A program made the position numbers and the translations under genes. A stretch of DNA of 64,000 nucleotides from Lamellibrachia satsuma (taxonomy: Eukaryota > Annelida > Polychaeta > Sabellida > Siboglinidae), in NCBI GenBank assembly GCA_033239005.1, contig BSQZ01000040.1, forward strand, positions 3,910,099 through 3,974,098, given 5' to 3'. The notes beneath the pieces were generated by a model that worked only from the letters and a program-made list of their open reading frames with translations, did not search any database and had not been told where the DNA came from. This document shows, one piece after another, positions 48,592-60,663 of the stretch (position 1 is its first letter; the number at the start of each line of letters is the position of its first letter).

Positions 48592-50372
48592 GAGAGAGAG
48601 AGAGAGAATGATAACAGTCTGCCAGGTGACAAGGCTGCAGGACATAATGTGATGGAAGGGATACAACGGAAGAGCTATTCTGAGGCAGTGATAGAGGGGG
48701 TGAGGAAGAGAGCGAAGGTGTTTGTGGGGGACTCGATAGTCAGTAAGACCGACAGTGTCTTAAACAAGGGAAATGACGTGGTGGTCAGCTTACCTTGAGC
48801 CAAAATAGAAGCGATAAATAGATGAAGGATAATAAATAACCGGGAGTGGATGGAATTCCTGCAAAACTACTAATGGAAACATTAGAACAAATCAGTATAC
48901 CACTTGCAAGAGTGTTCAACTTGTCATTAAAAGAGGGAGGTGTTCCTTTTGAATGGAAAGAAGCAAACATCATACTATTATTTAAAAATAATGGTATGAT
49001 GAGAAATAAGTCAGAGAATGACAGACCAGTGAGTTTAGTAATATATAAATTATTAGAAAGCTTAATTAAATACCATATGGTGGACTTCCTTGTTAGGCAT
49101 AAATTATTAAATTCATCTCAACATGGATTCATAAAAGCGAGGTCATGCTTAACAAATATGTTATGGTTTTTAGAAGAAATCACGAAGTGGATAGACGAGG
49201 GATCGCCAGTATATATTATCTACTTAGATTTTCAGAAAGCGTTTGACAAAGTACCACATCAAAGAATACTACTAAAATTAAAAGCCCGTGGTATCGGGGA
49301 TAGCATAATTGACTGGACAGAACAATGACTGACTGACAGAAGACAGCGTGTTGTAGTAGATGGAGAAGTTTCAAACAGGAAATCAGTTTTGAGTGGGGTA
49401 CCACAAGGACCAGTACTAGGACCTTTATTATTCTTAATATATAGCAATGATTTGGACGACAATATAACAGGTAACGTACTGAAATGTGTGTGTTTAGAAA
49501 GGTTACCACTGATGGTGATAAACAACATTTACAAAACGATCTAGACAGAACAGTGAAATGGTCTGAGAAAGGCAGATGTTGTTCAATTTTGGGAAATGTA
49601 AATGCCTACATACATGACATGAGAACTTGGATGCAAACTATAACATGGGAGATAGTGTTCTGGGTACTATTGTAAAAGAAAAGGACTTAGGAGTTACAAT
49701 AAGCGTTGATATGAAAGTTTCAGAGCAGTGTGGTATTGCAGCTTCAAAGAGTAATCAAATTCTTGGGTTGATTAGGAGAAACATAACATTCAAAGAAAAA
49801 AGCTAATTATACCTCTGAATAAAGCAATAGTTGTACCTCATTTAGAATACTGTATACAAGCGTGGATACCATATTGTAAGAAGGATATAGATACACTTGA
49901 ACGCATACAGAGGAGAGCAACTAAAATTATTCCAGAACTTAGCGACCTTGGTTATGAAGAACTCCTGAAAGAATGTGGTTTAACAACTCTAGAGACAAGG
50001 AGGTTAAGAGGAGATCAGATTGAAGTTTTTAAGATATTGAATGGGTATGAAAATAGTGATAGAAGTATACTTTCTCACTCAAGAAAGATAGCAGAACTAG
50101 AGGACATGAGATAAATTTAGTATCAGTGTAGATTGGATATCAGGAAGTATTCTTTCTCACAGAGGATAATATATGAATGGAACAAATTGTCTACGAATTG
50201 TAAAACTGCTAGCAGCGTGAATATGTTTAAAAACAGGATTGACACATATCTCAGGAGGACGGGTTTCACGCAGATGAACATTGTTGGACTCTCGATAAGC
50301 CAATGGCTTCCTTGTTTACTTGCCATCTGGGCCTTTGGCTTGGATGGCAAATCTTGTTCAATCTTGTTAAAT
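48080..50372 (+). mobile_element. LINE (CR1/Jockey-like, copy 7) with ORF1 remnant
   Basis: 48097-48185 encodes CEKSWAKVQAGSFSFQCRGC, an ORF1-type Cys motif. A (GA)n tract interrupts at 48558-48608. 48640-48795 encodes RAKVFVGDSIVSKTDSVLNK, a GDS esterase-like motif of CR1-type ORF1. The endonuclease region is absent. Reverse transcriptase begins at about 48845 with GVDGIPAKLLMETLEQI and runs through DFQKAFDKVPHQRILLKLKA and [17 protein letters not shown], with several stops and frameshifts. The 3' end is GGCAAATCTTGTTCAATC then TTGTTAAATC. It is the only copy here showing ORF1 sequence. Confidence 0.88.
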
Positions 50373-50789
50373 CTACCAGCAGAAAAGCAAACATTGGCGG
50401 TCTATCTAACGTTATCCGGAACGGCCAGTGACACGGTACTAGAGCTACCGGCCGCAGATTTGAACAAGAACGATGACATGACCACATTAGTTGGGAAATT
50501 GGACAAACTTTTCTTAAAAGAAGCAAAAGAAGATTATCATAACTTTGATAGTTTTCGCAAATCAGACGAAATAATTATGACAGACTACATTATTGAATTC
50601 GAGCAGAGGTACAGCAAGTCTAGGAGGTACGAAATGACTCTACCTGATGCAGTGTTGGCATTCAAATTATTGGACAAAGCCAGTTTAACTATCAAAGAAC
50701 GACAGTTGGAATTAACGGCTTTGGTAGATCTGACTTTTGCGTCCATGAAATCGGCTCTCAGTCGGATTTTTGGAGACAAAAGTACATGA
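50373..50789 (+). pseudogene. Copia gag, main part
   Basis: Encodes EKQTLAVYLTLSGTASDTVL, KLDKLFLKEAKEDYHNFDSF and YIIEFEQRYSKSRRYEMTLP, matching Copia capsid sequence, ending at a stop at 50787-50789. The upstream frame in the same register is LINE sequence. Confidence 0.85.
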
Positions 50790-50832
50790 ACACAAGGAGC
50801 TGAAGCTACTTGAGTGAAACAGGAGACTGTGT

Positions 50833-51487
50833 ATGCAGCACAACAGAAGACATTCAGTTACAAGTCGCCGAATATTTAAAGGCACCAATCCTATAAAAAC
50901 AATTAAACGAGCCAAGTGCGTCTTCAGCCAGAGTGTATTTCAATGGGCCAAGAAGTGTCCTGAAGGTGTTAAGATAAATGAAGATGTGATGCATAATTGT
51001 AACATTACGCTATTTGCAAGAGAGCATTTGTGGGATAATGGAATCTTTGTTGTGGAGTCGTTGACGCTGCTCGTGAACGGTTTGTGGAGAACAATGGTTA
51101 AACCATTACGTGAATGGTTTAAGCAACAGAAAATGTGGTTCAACCTCGGCCAGCAAGACAGGTTTTCAAATTGGTGATGGTAATATTGTTCATTCATTCA
51201 AACGAGTTGTCATTCCTGCAAAAATAGGAAACACTAACTACAACATTGACACTGAAGTTGTGAAATCTGCCATCCCATTGTTACTCAGCAAAACGTCCTT
51301 AAAGAGAGCAGGCACTGTATTAGATATGAAGAAGGACAAGGCAATGATGTTTGAGGAACCAGTTGAACTTGAATTCGCATCAAGCGGACATTATTGTGTC
51401 AAATTATTGAATCAAGACATTCATTCTAAAATTCCCGAAGAAGAAGTCTTAACAATGACAGAGAACATGAGTTGTACTGACATATAG
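50833..51487 (+). pseudogene. Copia zinc knuckle and protease remnants
   Basis: CVFSQSVFQWAKKCPEGVK is a damaged zinc-knuckle stretch. The usual protease Asp-Ser-Ala is read as DAA near 51062-51070, and the later IPAKIGNTNYNIDTEVVKSA region at 51170-51487 is open. Frames change between the pieces. Confidence 0.72.
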
Positions 51488-51792
51488 TCCAAGGAGCAAT
51501 GGTCTGTTAGAAAGACACAACCAGACACTAAAAGAAAACAAAAGACATTCATTCTAAAGTTCCCGAAGAAGAAGTCTTAACAATGACAGAGAACATGAGT
51601 TGTACTGACATATAGTCCAAGGAGCAATGGTCTGTTAGAAAGACACAACCAGACACTAAAAGAAAACAAAAGACATTCATTCTAAAGTTCCCGAAGAAGA
51701 AGTCTTAACAATGACAGAGAACATGAGTTGTACTGACATATAGTCCAAGGAGCAATGGCCTGTTAGAAAGACACAACCAGACACTAAAAGAA
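51416..51792. repeat. 128-bp tandem array, nearly three copies, inside Copia pol
   Basis: Direct repeats starting GACATTCATTCTAAARTTCC at 51416, 51544 and 51672, differing at only a few bases. The period is not a multiple of three and each unit carries a TAG in the protease frame. Confidence 0.95.
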
Positions 51793-51798
51793 ATCCTT

Positions 51799-52722
51799 TT
51801 GAAAGTGAAAACAGAGAATGGGTATGAGTGGGAAACAGCGCTTTGTTGTGCATTCATGGCAAAGAATGCGCTTCATAATGTCCATGGTTGCAATCCTTGT
51901 CAGCTAGTTTTTGGAATTACTGCCAACCTTCCTAGGGTGCTGATCAATAAACCTCCAGCTTTAGATGGATCAACCATGAGCAGCACTATTGGAAATCACA
52001 TTTCGGCACTTCATTTGGCTTGGACAGTATTCACTCATTCGGAATGTTCTGAACGGATTCGTTGAACATTACATAAGCAGATTTGTCAGCGTCGCGTACA
52101 GTACCTTACAGGAGACACGGTATACTATAAACGGCCAGATTGCATTGAGTGGAAAGGACCAGGAACAGTTATCGGCCAGGATGGAGCTGTTGTCTTCGTC
52201 AGGCATGGCGGAACTTATGTTCGTGTCCACCAATGTCGATTGTTCAAGACCAACCTTTCTACTGATTTGACACCTAATATTGACCCTACAGAATGGGAGC
52301 CACCAAGGGCAGAGCAACAAAATGAAACTTCACAGACTAACACTTCTGATGATGAGGGACAAAATGACAACGAGCATTCGGTGAATGAAGAAAATCAACC
52401 TGGGGCTGTGAGCATTCAGGTAAAACCAGGACAAACAGTGGCATATGTTGACATGCAAACAGGGGACATATGTGTTGCAGAAGTACTTGGTCGAGCAGGC
52501 AAAGCGACAGGACAGAATAATAATTGGTATAATCTCAGATATTCTGCTCATAATGTCATGAAAGGAGCTCAGGCTTCTGTGGATTTGAGCAAAATGAATG
52601 AATTCAAGTGTGTTGACTTTAACAATCGCGAAGATAATGTGATGACATTTGAAGATGTCTCATTTGTGACAGCTAAATCAGCCGAATTGGACAGTTGGAA
52701 AAAACAACGAGGTGTATGTTGA
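51799..52722 (+). pseudogene. Copia integrase C-terminal region
   Basis: 51799-52065 encodes AKNALHNVHGCNPCQLVFG, the segment after the integrase core in Copia pol; the catalytic core itself is missing. After a frameshift, WKGPGTVIGQDGAVVFVRHG and TYVRVHQCRL (52130-52260) give the C-terminal domain. An acidic linker follows to 52722. Confidence 0.8.
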
Positions 52723-52789
52723 AAAGAAAGACATTGGTCAAAAGATTATTTCCACGAGGGGGATATGCAACCTCCAAGAAACCGCTGAA

Positions 52790-53772
52790 GGTATAATTCC
52801 CAACGCTCTGTTGGTTGTTCTGGGCTTTGAGGAAGTGGAAATCATGCCTGGTCAAAAGACTCTCTAACTTGCGCAACAGAATCTCTTTTACTTGTTTTAG
52901 CGGTTCTTGCTGCAAAACGCTGGAAGCCTCATTCAATGGACATAAAGACGGCCTTTTTACAGGGGTCTGAATTAGAGAGGGACATTTTTATAAGGCCGCC
53001 TGCAGAAGCCAAGGTCAAGGGAATTGTTTAGCAACTGCGAAATTGTGTCTGTGGACTAGCAGATGCTTCTCTCTTCTGGTATAATAAAGTGCGTGAAGTC
53101 ATGCTGCAAAGTGGTGCCAAAATCTCTATGGTTGATCCGGCTGTATTCTACTGGACAAACGACCAGGGCACTGTTCGAGGCAAATTGGCATGCCACGTGG
53201 AAGACTTTATCTGGGGAGGAAAAATGGACTTTCAACAGGAAGTCATCAGCAAGATCAGATTGACTTTCTGTGCGGTTTGCGAACATGGGAAAGAAAATGA
53301 GACTTTCTCTTACGTCGGTATCGAGTTGTCTTGTTCTGAAGAAGGAACACGACTACACCAACGAGATTACCTCAACAACCTACATCCGATTCATCTTGAG
53401 AAATCTAGGATGCTGCAGCGCCACTCGACCTTGACCAAATGTGAACTTGAGGCATATCGATCCAACGTTGATCAAATCCTGCGGATTGCTAGACAGACTC
53501 GACCTGATGTCATGTTTGATGCACCAAACTTTGCAGCTTCTGTGAAACGTGCTACCGTGCAGAACATTATTGATGCTAATAAAGTCATTCGCAAGTTGAA
53601 ATCTGAAGAAGTTGCACTGAAGTTTCAATTCCTAGGAGATGACAATGCATTAGAACTGGTGATATTCAGTGGTGCCTCACTGAGTAACTTACCTGATGTT
53701 GGGACACAAGGTGGACATTTCATCATGATTGTGGGGAAATGGAAGATTTTCACCATTGTCTTGGCAGTCTAA
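52790..53772 (+). pseudogene. Copia reverse transcriptase
   Basis: MDIKTAFLQGSELERDIFIR carries the first catalytic Asp. An in-frame TAG follows at about 53029, then CVCGLADASLFWYNKVREVM, and HVEDFIWGG where family members have a DD pair. The later YVGIELSCSEEGTRLHQRDY region and thumb are intact. The altered catalytic pair and stops make it inactive. Confidence 0.85.
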
Positions 53773-54025
53773 GAGGATTCGATGTGCGGTGAGGAGCACA
53801 TTGGCAGGAGAAGCTCTAGCACTTGCTGATGGCGTTGACAGTGGTACGTTTCTGGCAACTTTGTTTGTAGAATTGACTACTGGAAAGGCAAAACCAGAAC
53901 TATTGCTCATCAGTTGTACAACGGATACTCATTCCCTCTATGATGCTGTCAAGTCGACTAAGTTTGTAGCAGATAAAAGGCTACTTCTTGAGATTAGCAA
54001 CATTAAAGAGCTAATTCAACGCTGA
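53729..54025 (+). pseudogene. Copia RNase H
   Basis: Encodes SKRIRCAVRSTLAGEALALA (first acidic residues) and SLYDAVKSTKFVADKRLLLE, the conserved C-terminal Copia RNase H. It is in a different frame from the reverse transcriptase. Confidence 0.82.
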
Positions 54026-54274
54026 CAGATTAAACAGCAACGATGGCTTGCAACAAGGGGCCACCTAGAAGATTGCTTAACAAAGAAAGATGCATCCTCA
54101 TTCGGCTTTCTGAAAGCCATCGCTGACGGAATTTTATATATGTATCATGTTTATAAAGACTGTAATGATCACTCAATGAGACTAAGAAATAGTTTGATGA
54201 CATTTACTGGACATATAACTCCATCTCAGGTTTGTTGTTTGCATAAAGTCTGATAGGACATTATATTTTTTTAT

Positions 54275-54286
54275 TACAGAGGAGTT
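54275..54286 (+). promoter_or_regulatory. Copia polypurine tract
   Basis: ACAGAGGAGTT immediately before the 3' LTR. Short but in the right place. Confidence 0.6.
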
Positions 54287-54498
54287 TGTTAACTTGTTAT
54301 ATTTGTTTAAATATCAACGTAATCTTTGTTTACATTTTACCCATGTCTCTAATGCAGGAGAGTTCATTTTCCGTTTCCAGCGGATGACGGCATGGTGAAG
54401 GCAATGGACTGTTTGTATAGCACAGTTGTGCAAATAACTCATTATGATTTAATAAATCTTTAATTGTGTTCGTAACACATCTTGAGTTATACCTAACA
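54287..54498 (+). repeat. Copia 3' LTR
   Basis: 212 bp, homologous to 46516-46731, with scattered substitutions and small indels. Confidence 0.92.
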
Positions 54499-56803
54499 CC
54501 ATATTGCTGCTCTAGCTTTCAGCAAATGTTTGTCTTTCGAAACCCGCAAAATGTATGTCGTTCATTGATACAATAATTCGTGTTATTGACCTCAGATTCT
54601 GCGTACGTCATCGAAACATGGTGTATTTCACGAGAAATTAAATTACTTGATTGCCCTCGATTATGGTAAGAAATAAATGCTTCAACAAGAGAAAAGAAAA
54701 CCACGATACAGGCTAGCGAACTTGTTAACACATACATTTTATTTTCCACTGCGTCATTGCATTCCAATAAAAACAAGTACAACGCTTACTATATACAACA
54801 TCCATCGACAACGGCCATCGCCCGCTCATGACGTAACACAGATATGGGTCAACAATATAAGCAAGAAATAAATTAGCATGAACGGAGCACGCATCGTTTC
54901 GACCAAGCACTCAACCAGATTCCGCGAAGCACCACATCAAATCAATTTATACTTTATAACGGAAACGTACTCGTCCGTTGTAACACCAGGTGGCGCCACG
55001 TTACGGGGGCATGCTTTGGTCGGTCTTTGCAATGGCGACCACTGACGAATAGGAGATTGTGGCGACTGTCTATGTGACGGGTATCCGGGATGGGGTCGTG
55101 CTGCACCCATGGGCTAGTATAAGCGTATTTAAGTAAAAAGTCCAGTTACAATACATTTGCAGGATCTGGTTAATTTGAAGCAATACTCGTTAACGCAATG
55201 AAATATACCGACAACATGTCGAATAGTTAATAAAGTGACGTCACCGGTATGAACCACGGCGTAGACGAGCAGCAACTACGCAATGATTATTAGGTTCAAT
55301 GTCTCAACTAAAGCACGCACCCATCATTCAAACAACTATCTAAGCAATCGACCTCGTTAACGTAGAACTCTTGATGTGCTAAACGTTCTACAATGTTGGC
55401 ACGTCAAAAAAAAGACAAACAGAAACATAGGTCAAACAAAAATGCTGTGCTTTCCGGCAACCTACTGAAAAAAATAGTTAGGCCGATACGTTGGGGACAC
55501 ATTTTACTCTTTCAAGCGCGTTTCGTGTCGTGTGCATTCTGTGAATACACCGGTTACCTTTCACTTCACATATCTAGTGGGCATCACGTTGTTTCTTTGT
55601 CATATACCATCTGATATGTGAAACAACCAACTGATAACTACACTATGTATTCTAATACATCGGATCGAAAATCACGCAATTTAACATATGTTACCGGATA
55701 CCACTCATTTGTTTGACGTTAGCTACGAATATAAATAAATACACCTTTTCTTCGCGCACCAATGGTTGTGTAAACCATAGCCAGTTTTTTTTTTAAATTT
55801 GCGTCTATGTCTGCCTTGTTACATTAGACTGCGAAGCATATTATAGAACATTATATGAAAGCATTGGCACATAATTCGACAACACGTGCAGAGCTGTCCA
55901 TCTAAGTTATGAAATAAACATAAAATAGCGCTAAAACACTCGGCCTGATTTGGCCATATTAGGCAACTTCCTGGGTAAAAATCAGCGCACGCGCTGCAGC
56001 GACTCCACGCAAAAATGAAAGCGGTCTTACCATGACAGAAATTAAAATTTATATACATCTATACAGCGGACAATAGAAAAATATAAATATACACAATTCA
56101 TTCACAATTATTCACATCTGTATGTTCGCGTATGAAGTCTACTCCGCGTTTCAATAAATAATAAAACGATACTGCCGCCTTTAGCTAGCGACGCGACACC
56201 GTCTGTCCGATCTGCAGTCAGATATTTCACTCGCGGTGTATTCTCTTTCATTTTCGTTTTCTCCGATCTGTCGATCAATTGACGCAACTGTGTCTTTGCT
56301 GTTTTATATTACTTTCGATGACGTATCACTATTAAACATCATATCTCCAACGAATTAATAACATGCCAGACGCATACCGTCTGGTGGCTAAGCGATACCC
56401 TCCCGGTACGCTGTAACATATTATAATATTGATCAAAACTAACCATTCATTCAGAAAAAAACGTCGTAGCTGCTACGAAATGTTGCTATGATAATATACA
56501 TCTACAAAATCTTAATGCATATAATGACCTTGATATCCCATCAAAGGTCATTAGTTTTTAGCGTGCAGTGGAGACTGAAGTTAAACTGCTAGAGAGAAGC
56601 AGCATTATATCCTGCGATAAAACGTAACCACAGTATCACATCCCATAAGGTAAACAGGCGAGTTACGTCATCTTGTGATATTTCAATGTTATTACATATA
56701 TTTAAAGATCTTTGTCCGACATATTCATAAAAGTATATTGAGGTACAGTGAAATTGCATTCCTTTTTAACCGACGGATTTTTAAAAGATTATTTTACCCA
56801 CTG
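54499..56803. other. Intergenic, nothing recognised
   Basis: 2.3 kb between the Copia element and a MITE-like element. No supported exon, repeat array or RNA. Confidence 0.45.
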
Positions 56804-56968
56804 GACTCTCGCTATGAGGAACATCTTGGAACTTGGTCAAACTGTTCCATATATCAGATGTTCCTTATATTCATGGATGCATAAAACAGTTCGGGTCACA
56901 GCGGGGATTTCAAAGTTGTTCCTTTTAAGCGGATGTTCCTTACATCGGGAGTCTTCATAGCGAGAGTC
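56804..56968. mobile_element. MITE-like element with 14-bp terminal inverted repeats, copy B
   Basis: GACTCTCGCTATGA at 56804-56817 is the exact reverse complement of TCATAGCGAGAGTC at 56955-56968. The 165-bp element has no coding capacity. The terminal sequence recalls pogo/Tigger-type ends, and a diverged copy lies at 19665-19813. Confidence 0.72.
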
Positions 56969-57167
56969 TATCTTAAGTGGAAATGCGGTTTGACAGACTA
57001 AACATTGTTATCGGTTCATATATCTGTGCTTCGCTCAAGCATGTTTTCCGAGAGCCTTTCTTGCTTGCCCGTTCCTTCGCTCCAGTTCAACGCCACCGCG
57101 TCCTTTACCCTGTACCGTAGTGTCAGTCACGTTACTTCAAAATACCATATTTTCGCTGTATGAACTC

Positions 57168-57173
57168 TTTATT
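57168..57173 (-). terminator. Possible hedgehog poly(A) signal
   Basis: AATAAA on the minus strand about 500 bp downstream of the hedgehog stop codon. Position is plausible; nothing else supports it. Confidence 0.3.
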
Positions 57174-57676
57174 AATTGGCTGGACGAACGCAAAGACCTT
57201 GCTACTGTGACCACGATCCTTTGACCATCATCAGAACGTCAATCGCGACCTTTGCTGTATAATTTTGATGTAGCCGGTGAACACGTCTGACGTAGAATAT
57301 AAAAAGAGGTCGTGAAACGACACGCCTATTGACCGGAGGAAGCTGGGCCGATGAGTTTGTGCATTTGTCAGAATGTTCTCGTTCGACTCTCGTTAACAGT
57401 CAACGTTTGAATACTGCCACATTTCATCGTAGAGTTTGTCGGGTTTCAGCCAAACGACCGACCGACCCTCCAGACGTTGCCCATGCCACCAGAGCAGCTT
57501 TCTCGGGGTCGAGTTCTCGGGTACATCCCGTACGGCGCCAGCGTGCGGGCGATATTTGGGGTACTCATCACAATCGCAAGCGGCCGCCGTGCCTGGAATG
57601 ACTGTCCACAACGTCAGGCAGTGCACGTTTGTTGCCGTTCGTGGTGCGCACGAACGAGCGCCACCTGGCGGTGACT

Positions 57677-58332
57677 TCACGAGCTAAACCAGAGGTGTTC
57701 GGGAACGACGTGCGAGCCGAGTGTGTAGAGGAAGCTGGAGTACCAGCCAATGTCGCTCCGCCGGATGTCGTCTGCCGGTTGCAATGACAACCACGACGCG
57801 ACGTCGTGCAGCAGCCGCAGCGGCGCGAAGACGGCGTGCGCGACCGCCTGACTGTCTATGACGGCGTAGCAGGACGCGATGATGTCATCGACGACGATCG
57901 TGCCGTCCTTCGTGAGCGGCGCGAACACACCGACGCGCGTTCGTGACGTCACGCGCGTCACGTGACTCAGCACCAGCGTGCCGTTGTCGGCGCGCACGTA
58001 CAGATAGCGCCCTTCGCGCACGTTCCGGGCAAACGTTGGTTGCATCGCGTCGTCGTCATCGAGCGGACTGTCGGACACGTACACGAGGTGGTCGGGCGTG
58101 AGCGTGATTGTCCGTCCTGCCGCCGTTTCCAGGGTGTGGAACGCCGTCACCAGGTCGGCGTCGCGATGCAGGAACATGAAGACGGGGCTGTAGGCGAACC
58201 GGCCGCCGGCGTCGACCGTGAGCACGCGGTCGGAGAGGGAGAGGTCCCACATCGGGGTGGTCCTCCCGCTCGCCAGGCGCACTCGGCTGTCTCCCGGAAA
58301 ACAACCGCCCGTCTTGACCGCTATCGACGAGT
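57677..58332 (-). CDS. hh: Hedgehog exon 3 (Hint/autoprocessing domain)
   Basis: Acceptor GGTTGCAG, then 656 bp to the stop. GC-rich coding sequence in an AT-rich region. Ends in the short region after the Hint core that contacts sterol in this family. Confidence 0.95.
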
Positions 58333-59310
58333 CTGCAACCATCAATGGCAACACTGAATGACGTCACTTGTTGCTCGGCTATTATGATAGGCTTTAATTA
58401 TAAGTAATGTGACGACATTGGAGACAATTAGCATAAACCAATCGCAGCTACTTTGCAACACAATTTAATTAACGATATTAATATAATGAATATATATTTA
58501 TATAAGGTGTTTCCAGAAATTAGTTATCAATATGTAAGTTATTATTTTTAGTAGTATTGTTAATTCAGAATCGCAATTACGACGCAGTACTACCATATAA
58601 GGAAATGGGACATTTACGACTGAGAGGAAGACATTTATTGCTTTGATCCGTTTCTTAAGAAGTTATAATATATGAAGACTTTTGAGCTAATTACGTGCAC
58701 GTTTGGGATTTCAAAGCAACTTTGAAGTTGGACAAATTAACTAAGTAACTAGTGGACATATAAAAATATAAACACAATAATATAATAAAACCAATATTAC
58801 ACTAAAATAATATACAACACACTTGGGAAATATTGGGAAAAGTACTTGTCGGTATCAGATTTTTTAACGATAACCTGTAGGTAAACTACCTACCTATCTA
58901 AGCCGACAATGATATATAACATTAATATAGCAAAACATATATTACAGTCAGATCATATAGTGCAAACTTATGGTTGATTGAGTAGATGGATAGTTAATAT
59001 TTTTGTTCAGAGGTGAAGGTTTTATAGTGGTGACTATTGTCGCCGTACCGGACTTGACCGAGCAGTGGATGTGGCCTCGGGACTCGTAGTAGACCCAGTC
59101 GAAGCCCGCCTCGACGGCCAGTCTCGCCAGCATGCCGTACTTGGAGCGGTCTCGGTCGCTGGTCGTGATGTCAACGGAGCGGCCCTCGTAGTGCAGTGAT
59201 TCCTTGGCGTGTTGGCCGGACTCGTCCCACGCTTCCGTCACGCGCAGCTTCACGCCCGGCCAGTGGTTCATCACCGAGATGGCCAGCGTGTTCAACTTGT
59301 CCTTGCAACG
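57677..59310 (-). CDS. hh: Hedgehog, exons 2 and 3 (5' partial)
   Basis: Joined 59310-59049 and 58332-57677 give 305 codons plus TGA at 57679-57677, phase 1 at the junction. Exon 2 is part of the signalling domain: it starts [10 protein letters not shown] and carries [16 protein letters not shown] and GHIHCSVK, so the zinc ligands (His and Asp in HYEGRSVD, His in IHC) are present. Exon 3 starts with the cleavage site, GG before catalytic Cys in GGCFPGD. TPDH supplies the Thr and His, and SCYAVI the second Cys, of the Hint autoprocessing domain that attaches cholesterol to the signal. The precursor is secreted and binds Patched. Exon 1, with the signal peptide and palmitoylated Cys, is not found up to 64000. 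The exon 2 length of 262 bp equals that of vertebrate homologues. Confidence 0.95.
58333..59048 (-). other. Hedgehog intron 2
   Basis: 716 bp, AT-rich, with GTACGG donor and TTGCAG acceptor. Nothing else recognised. Confidence 0.85.
59049..59310 (-). CDS. hh: Hedgehog exon 2 (signalling domain)
   Basis: 262 bp from acceptor CTTTCAG to donor TCCG|GTACGG, entering in phase 0 and leaving in phase 1. Confidence 0.95.
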
Positions 59311-59514
59311 CTGAAAGTGCAAGTGTTGATTGATTAGGATATGTCGGGAACAATATATGTGTTTGCTAAACGTGGACTGATAAGAATACATTTTAAACGA
59401 GCTACGTCGGTGAATCGAACGAAAGGATTACTGGAAAAGATCAAATAATAAAATGCAGATGTATTTATTGAAAGAGTAACGTATTTACACTTTATTTTCT
59501 GTACATAATTATAC

Positions 59515-59785
59515 GAAGGAACGAAGGAAGGAAGGAACGAAAGAACGAAAGAACGAAAGAACGAACAAATGAAGGTACGAACGCACGCACGCACGCATGT
59601 ACGCACGCACGCACGCACGCACTCGCACACACAATGCACACAATACAATACAATACACACGCCTGTCACAATAACAATACACAAGCCTGTCACTATAATA
59701 CACAAGCCTGTCACAATACAATACACAAGCCTGTCACTACAATACACAAGCCAGTCACAATACAATACACAAGCCCGTCACTATA
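59515..59785. repeat. GAAC/GCAC repeats and about 23-bp tandem array
   Basis: GGAA/GAAC and ACGC repeats at 59515-59625, then about six units of roughly 23 bp containing CAATACACAAGCCTGTCAC, in hedgehog intron 1. Confidence 0.88.
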
Positions 59786-59975
59786 TGTTTCCTTTCTACA
59801 TAGAGTGTGGTGTTTTGATGATTGCTAAAAAAATTGCCAAACTGCATATCCTGTTCACGGGGGAGGGGGTGTTCATAAGCACCGAATATAGTCCTTATAC
59901 CGTTTACAGAATCTCCCGAGACGCAGATGGGATAACATGACGTCACTGTGTGGAGTGACGCGCCTAACAGTTCAG

Positions 59976-60320
59976 TGCACAATCACAGCAGAGGGTCGTT
60001 GTTAAGGTAACATATGTATGCACAATCACAGCAGAGGGTCGTTGTTAAGGTAACATATGATTGCAAAATCACAGCAGAGGGTCGTTGTTAAGGTAACATA
60101 TGTGTGCACAATCACAGCAGAGGGTCGTTGTTAAGGTAACATATGTGTGCACAATCACAACAGAGGGTCGTTGTTAAGGTAACATATGTGTGCACAATCA
60201 CAGCAGAGGGTCGTTGTTAAGGTAACATATGTGTGCACAATCACAACAGAGGGTCGTTGTTAAGGTAACATATGTGTGCACAATCACAGCAGAGGGTCGT
60301 TGTTAAGGTAACATATGTGT
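59976..60320. repeat. 43-bp tandem array, eight copies
   Basis: Units containing CACAATCACAGCAGAGGGTC and GTTGTTAAGGTAACATAT, nearly identical. It contains the hyphenated palindrome GTTGTTAAGGTAAC in each unit. Hedgehog intron 1. Confidence 0.95.
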
Positions 60321-60332
60321 ACACAAATAAAG

Positions 60333-60335
<3 letters not shown>

Positions 60336-60417
<82 letters not shown>
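60336..60417. repeat. (TA)n microsatellite and GTACATGTTGAC repeats
   Basis: TA repeats at 60336-60417. Four units of GTACATGTTGAC/GTTGACGTACAT follow at about 60490-60540. Confidence 0.94.
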
Positions 60418-60418
<1 letters not shown>

Positions 60419-60663
60419 ATGAATAGTTGCGCATGAAATCGACGTGGAACCTTCACAACTTGTATGCCCGGCAAGCATATCGTATGTGCGTACATGTTGA
60501 CGTACATGTTGACGTACATGTTGACGTACATGTTGACGTAGGCAAACCTGCGCATATATGTGCATCTGTATGTATCTGTTTCTGTATGTGTCTGCGCGTG
60601 TCTGTATGTCTTTATGCGCCAATATGTGTTAATATATGCATACATTATATATAATTTATGAGG

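Noticed and set aside
57329..57687. Plus-strand frames of 83-90 codons near the end of hedgehog
   Set aside because: Antisense to the hedgehog 3' UTR and last codons, without splice or family support. A TATAAAAAG lies upstream at about 57297, but that alone is weak.
57962..58357. 131-codon plus-strand frame
   Set aside because: Shadow of the GC-rich hedgehog exon 3 on the opposite strand.
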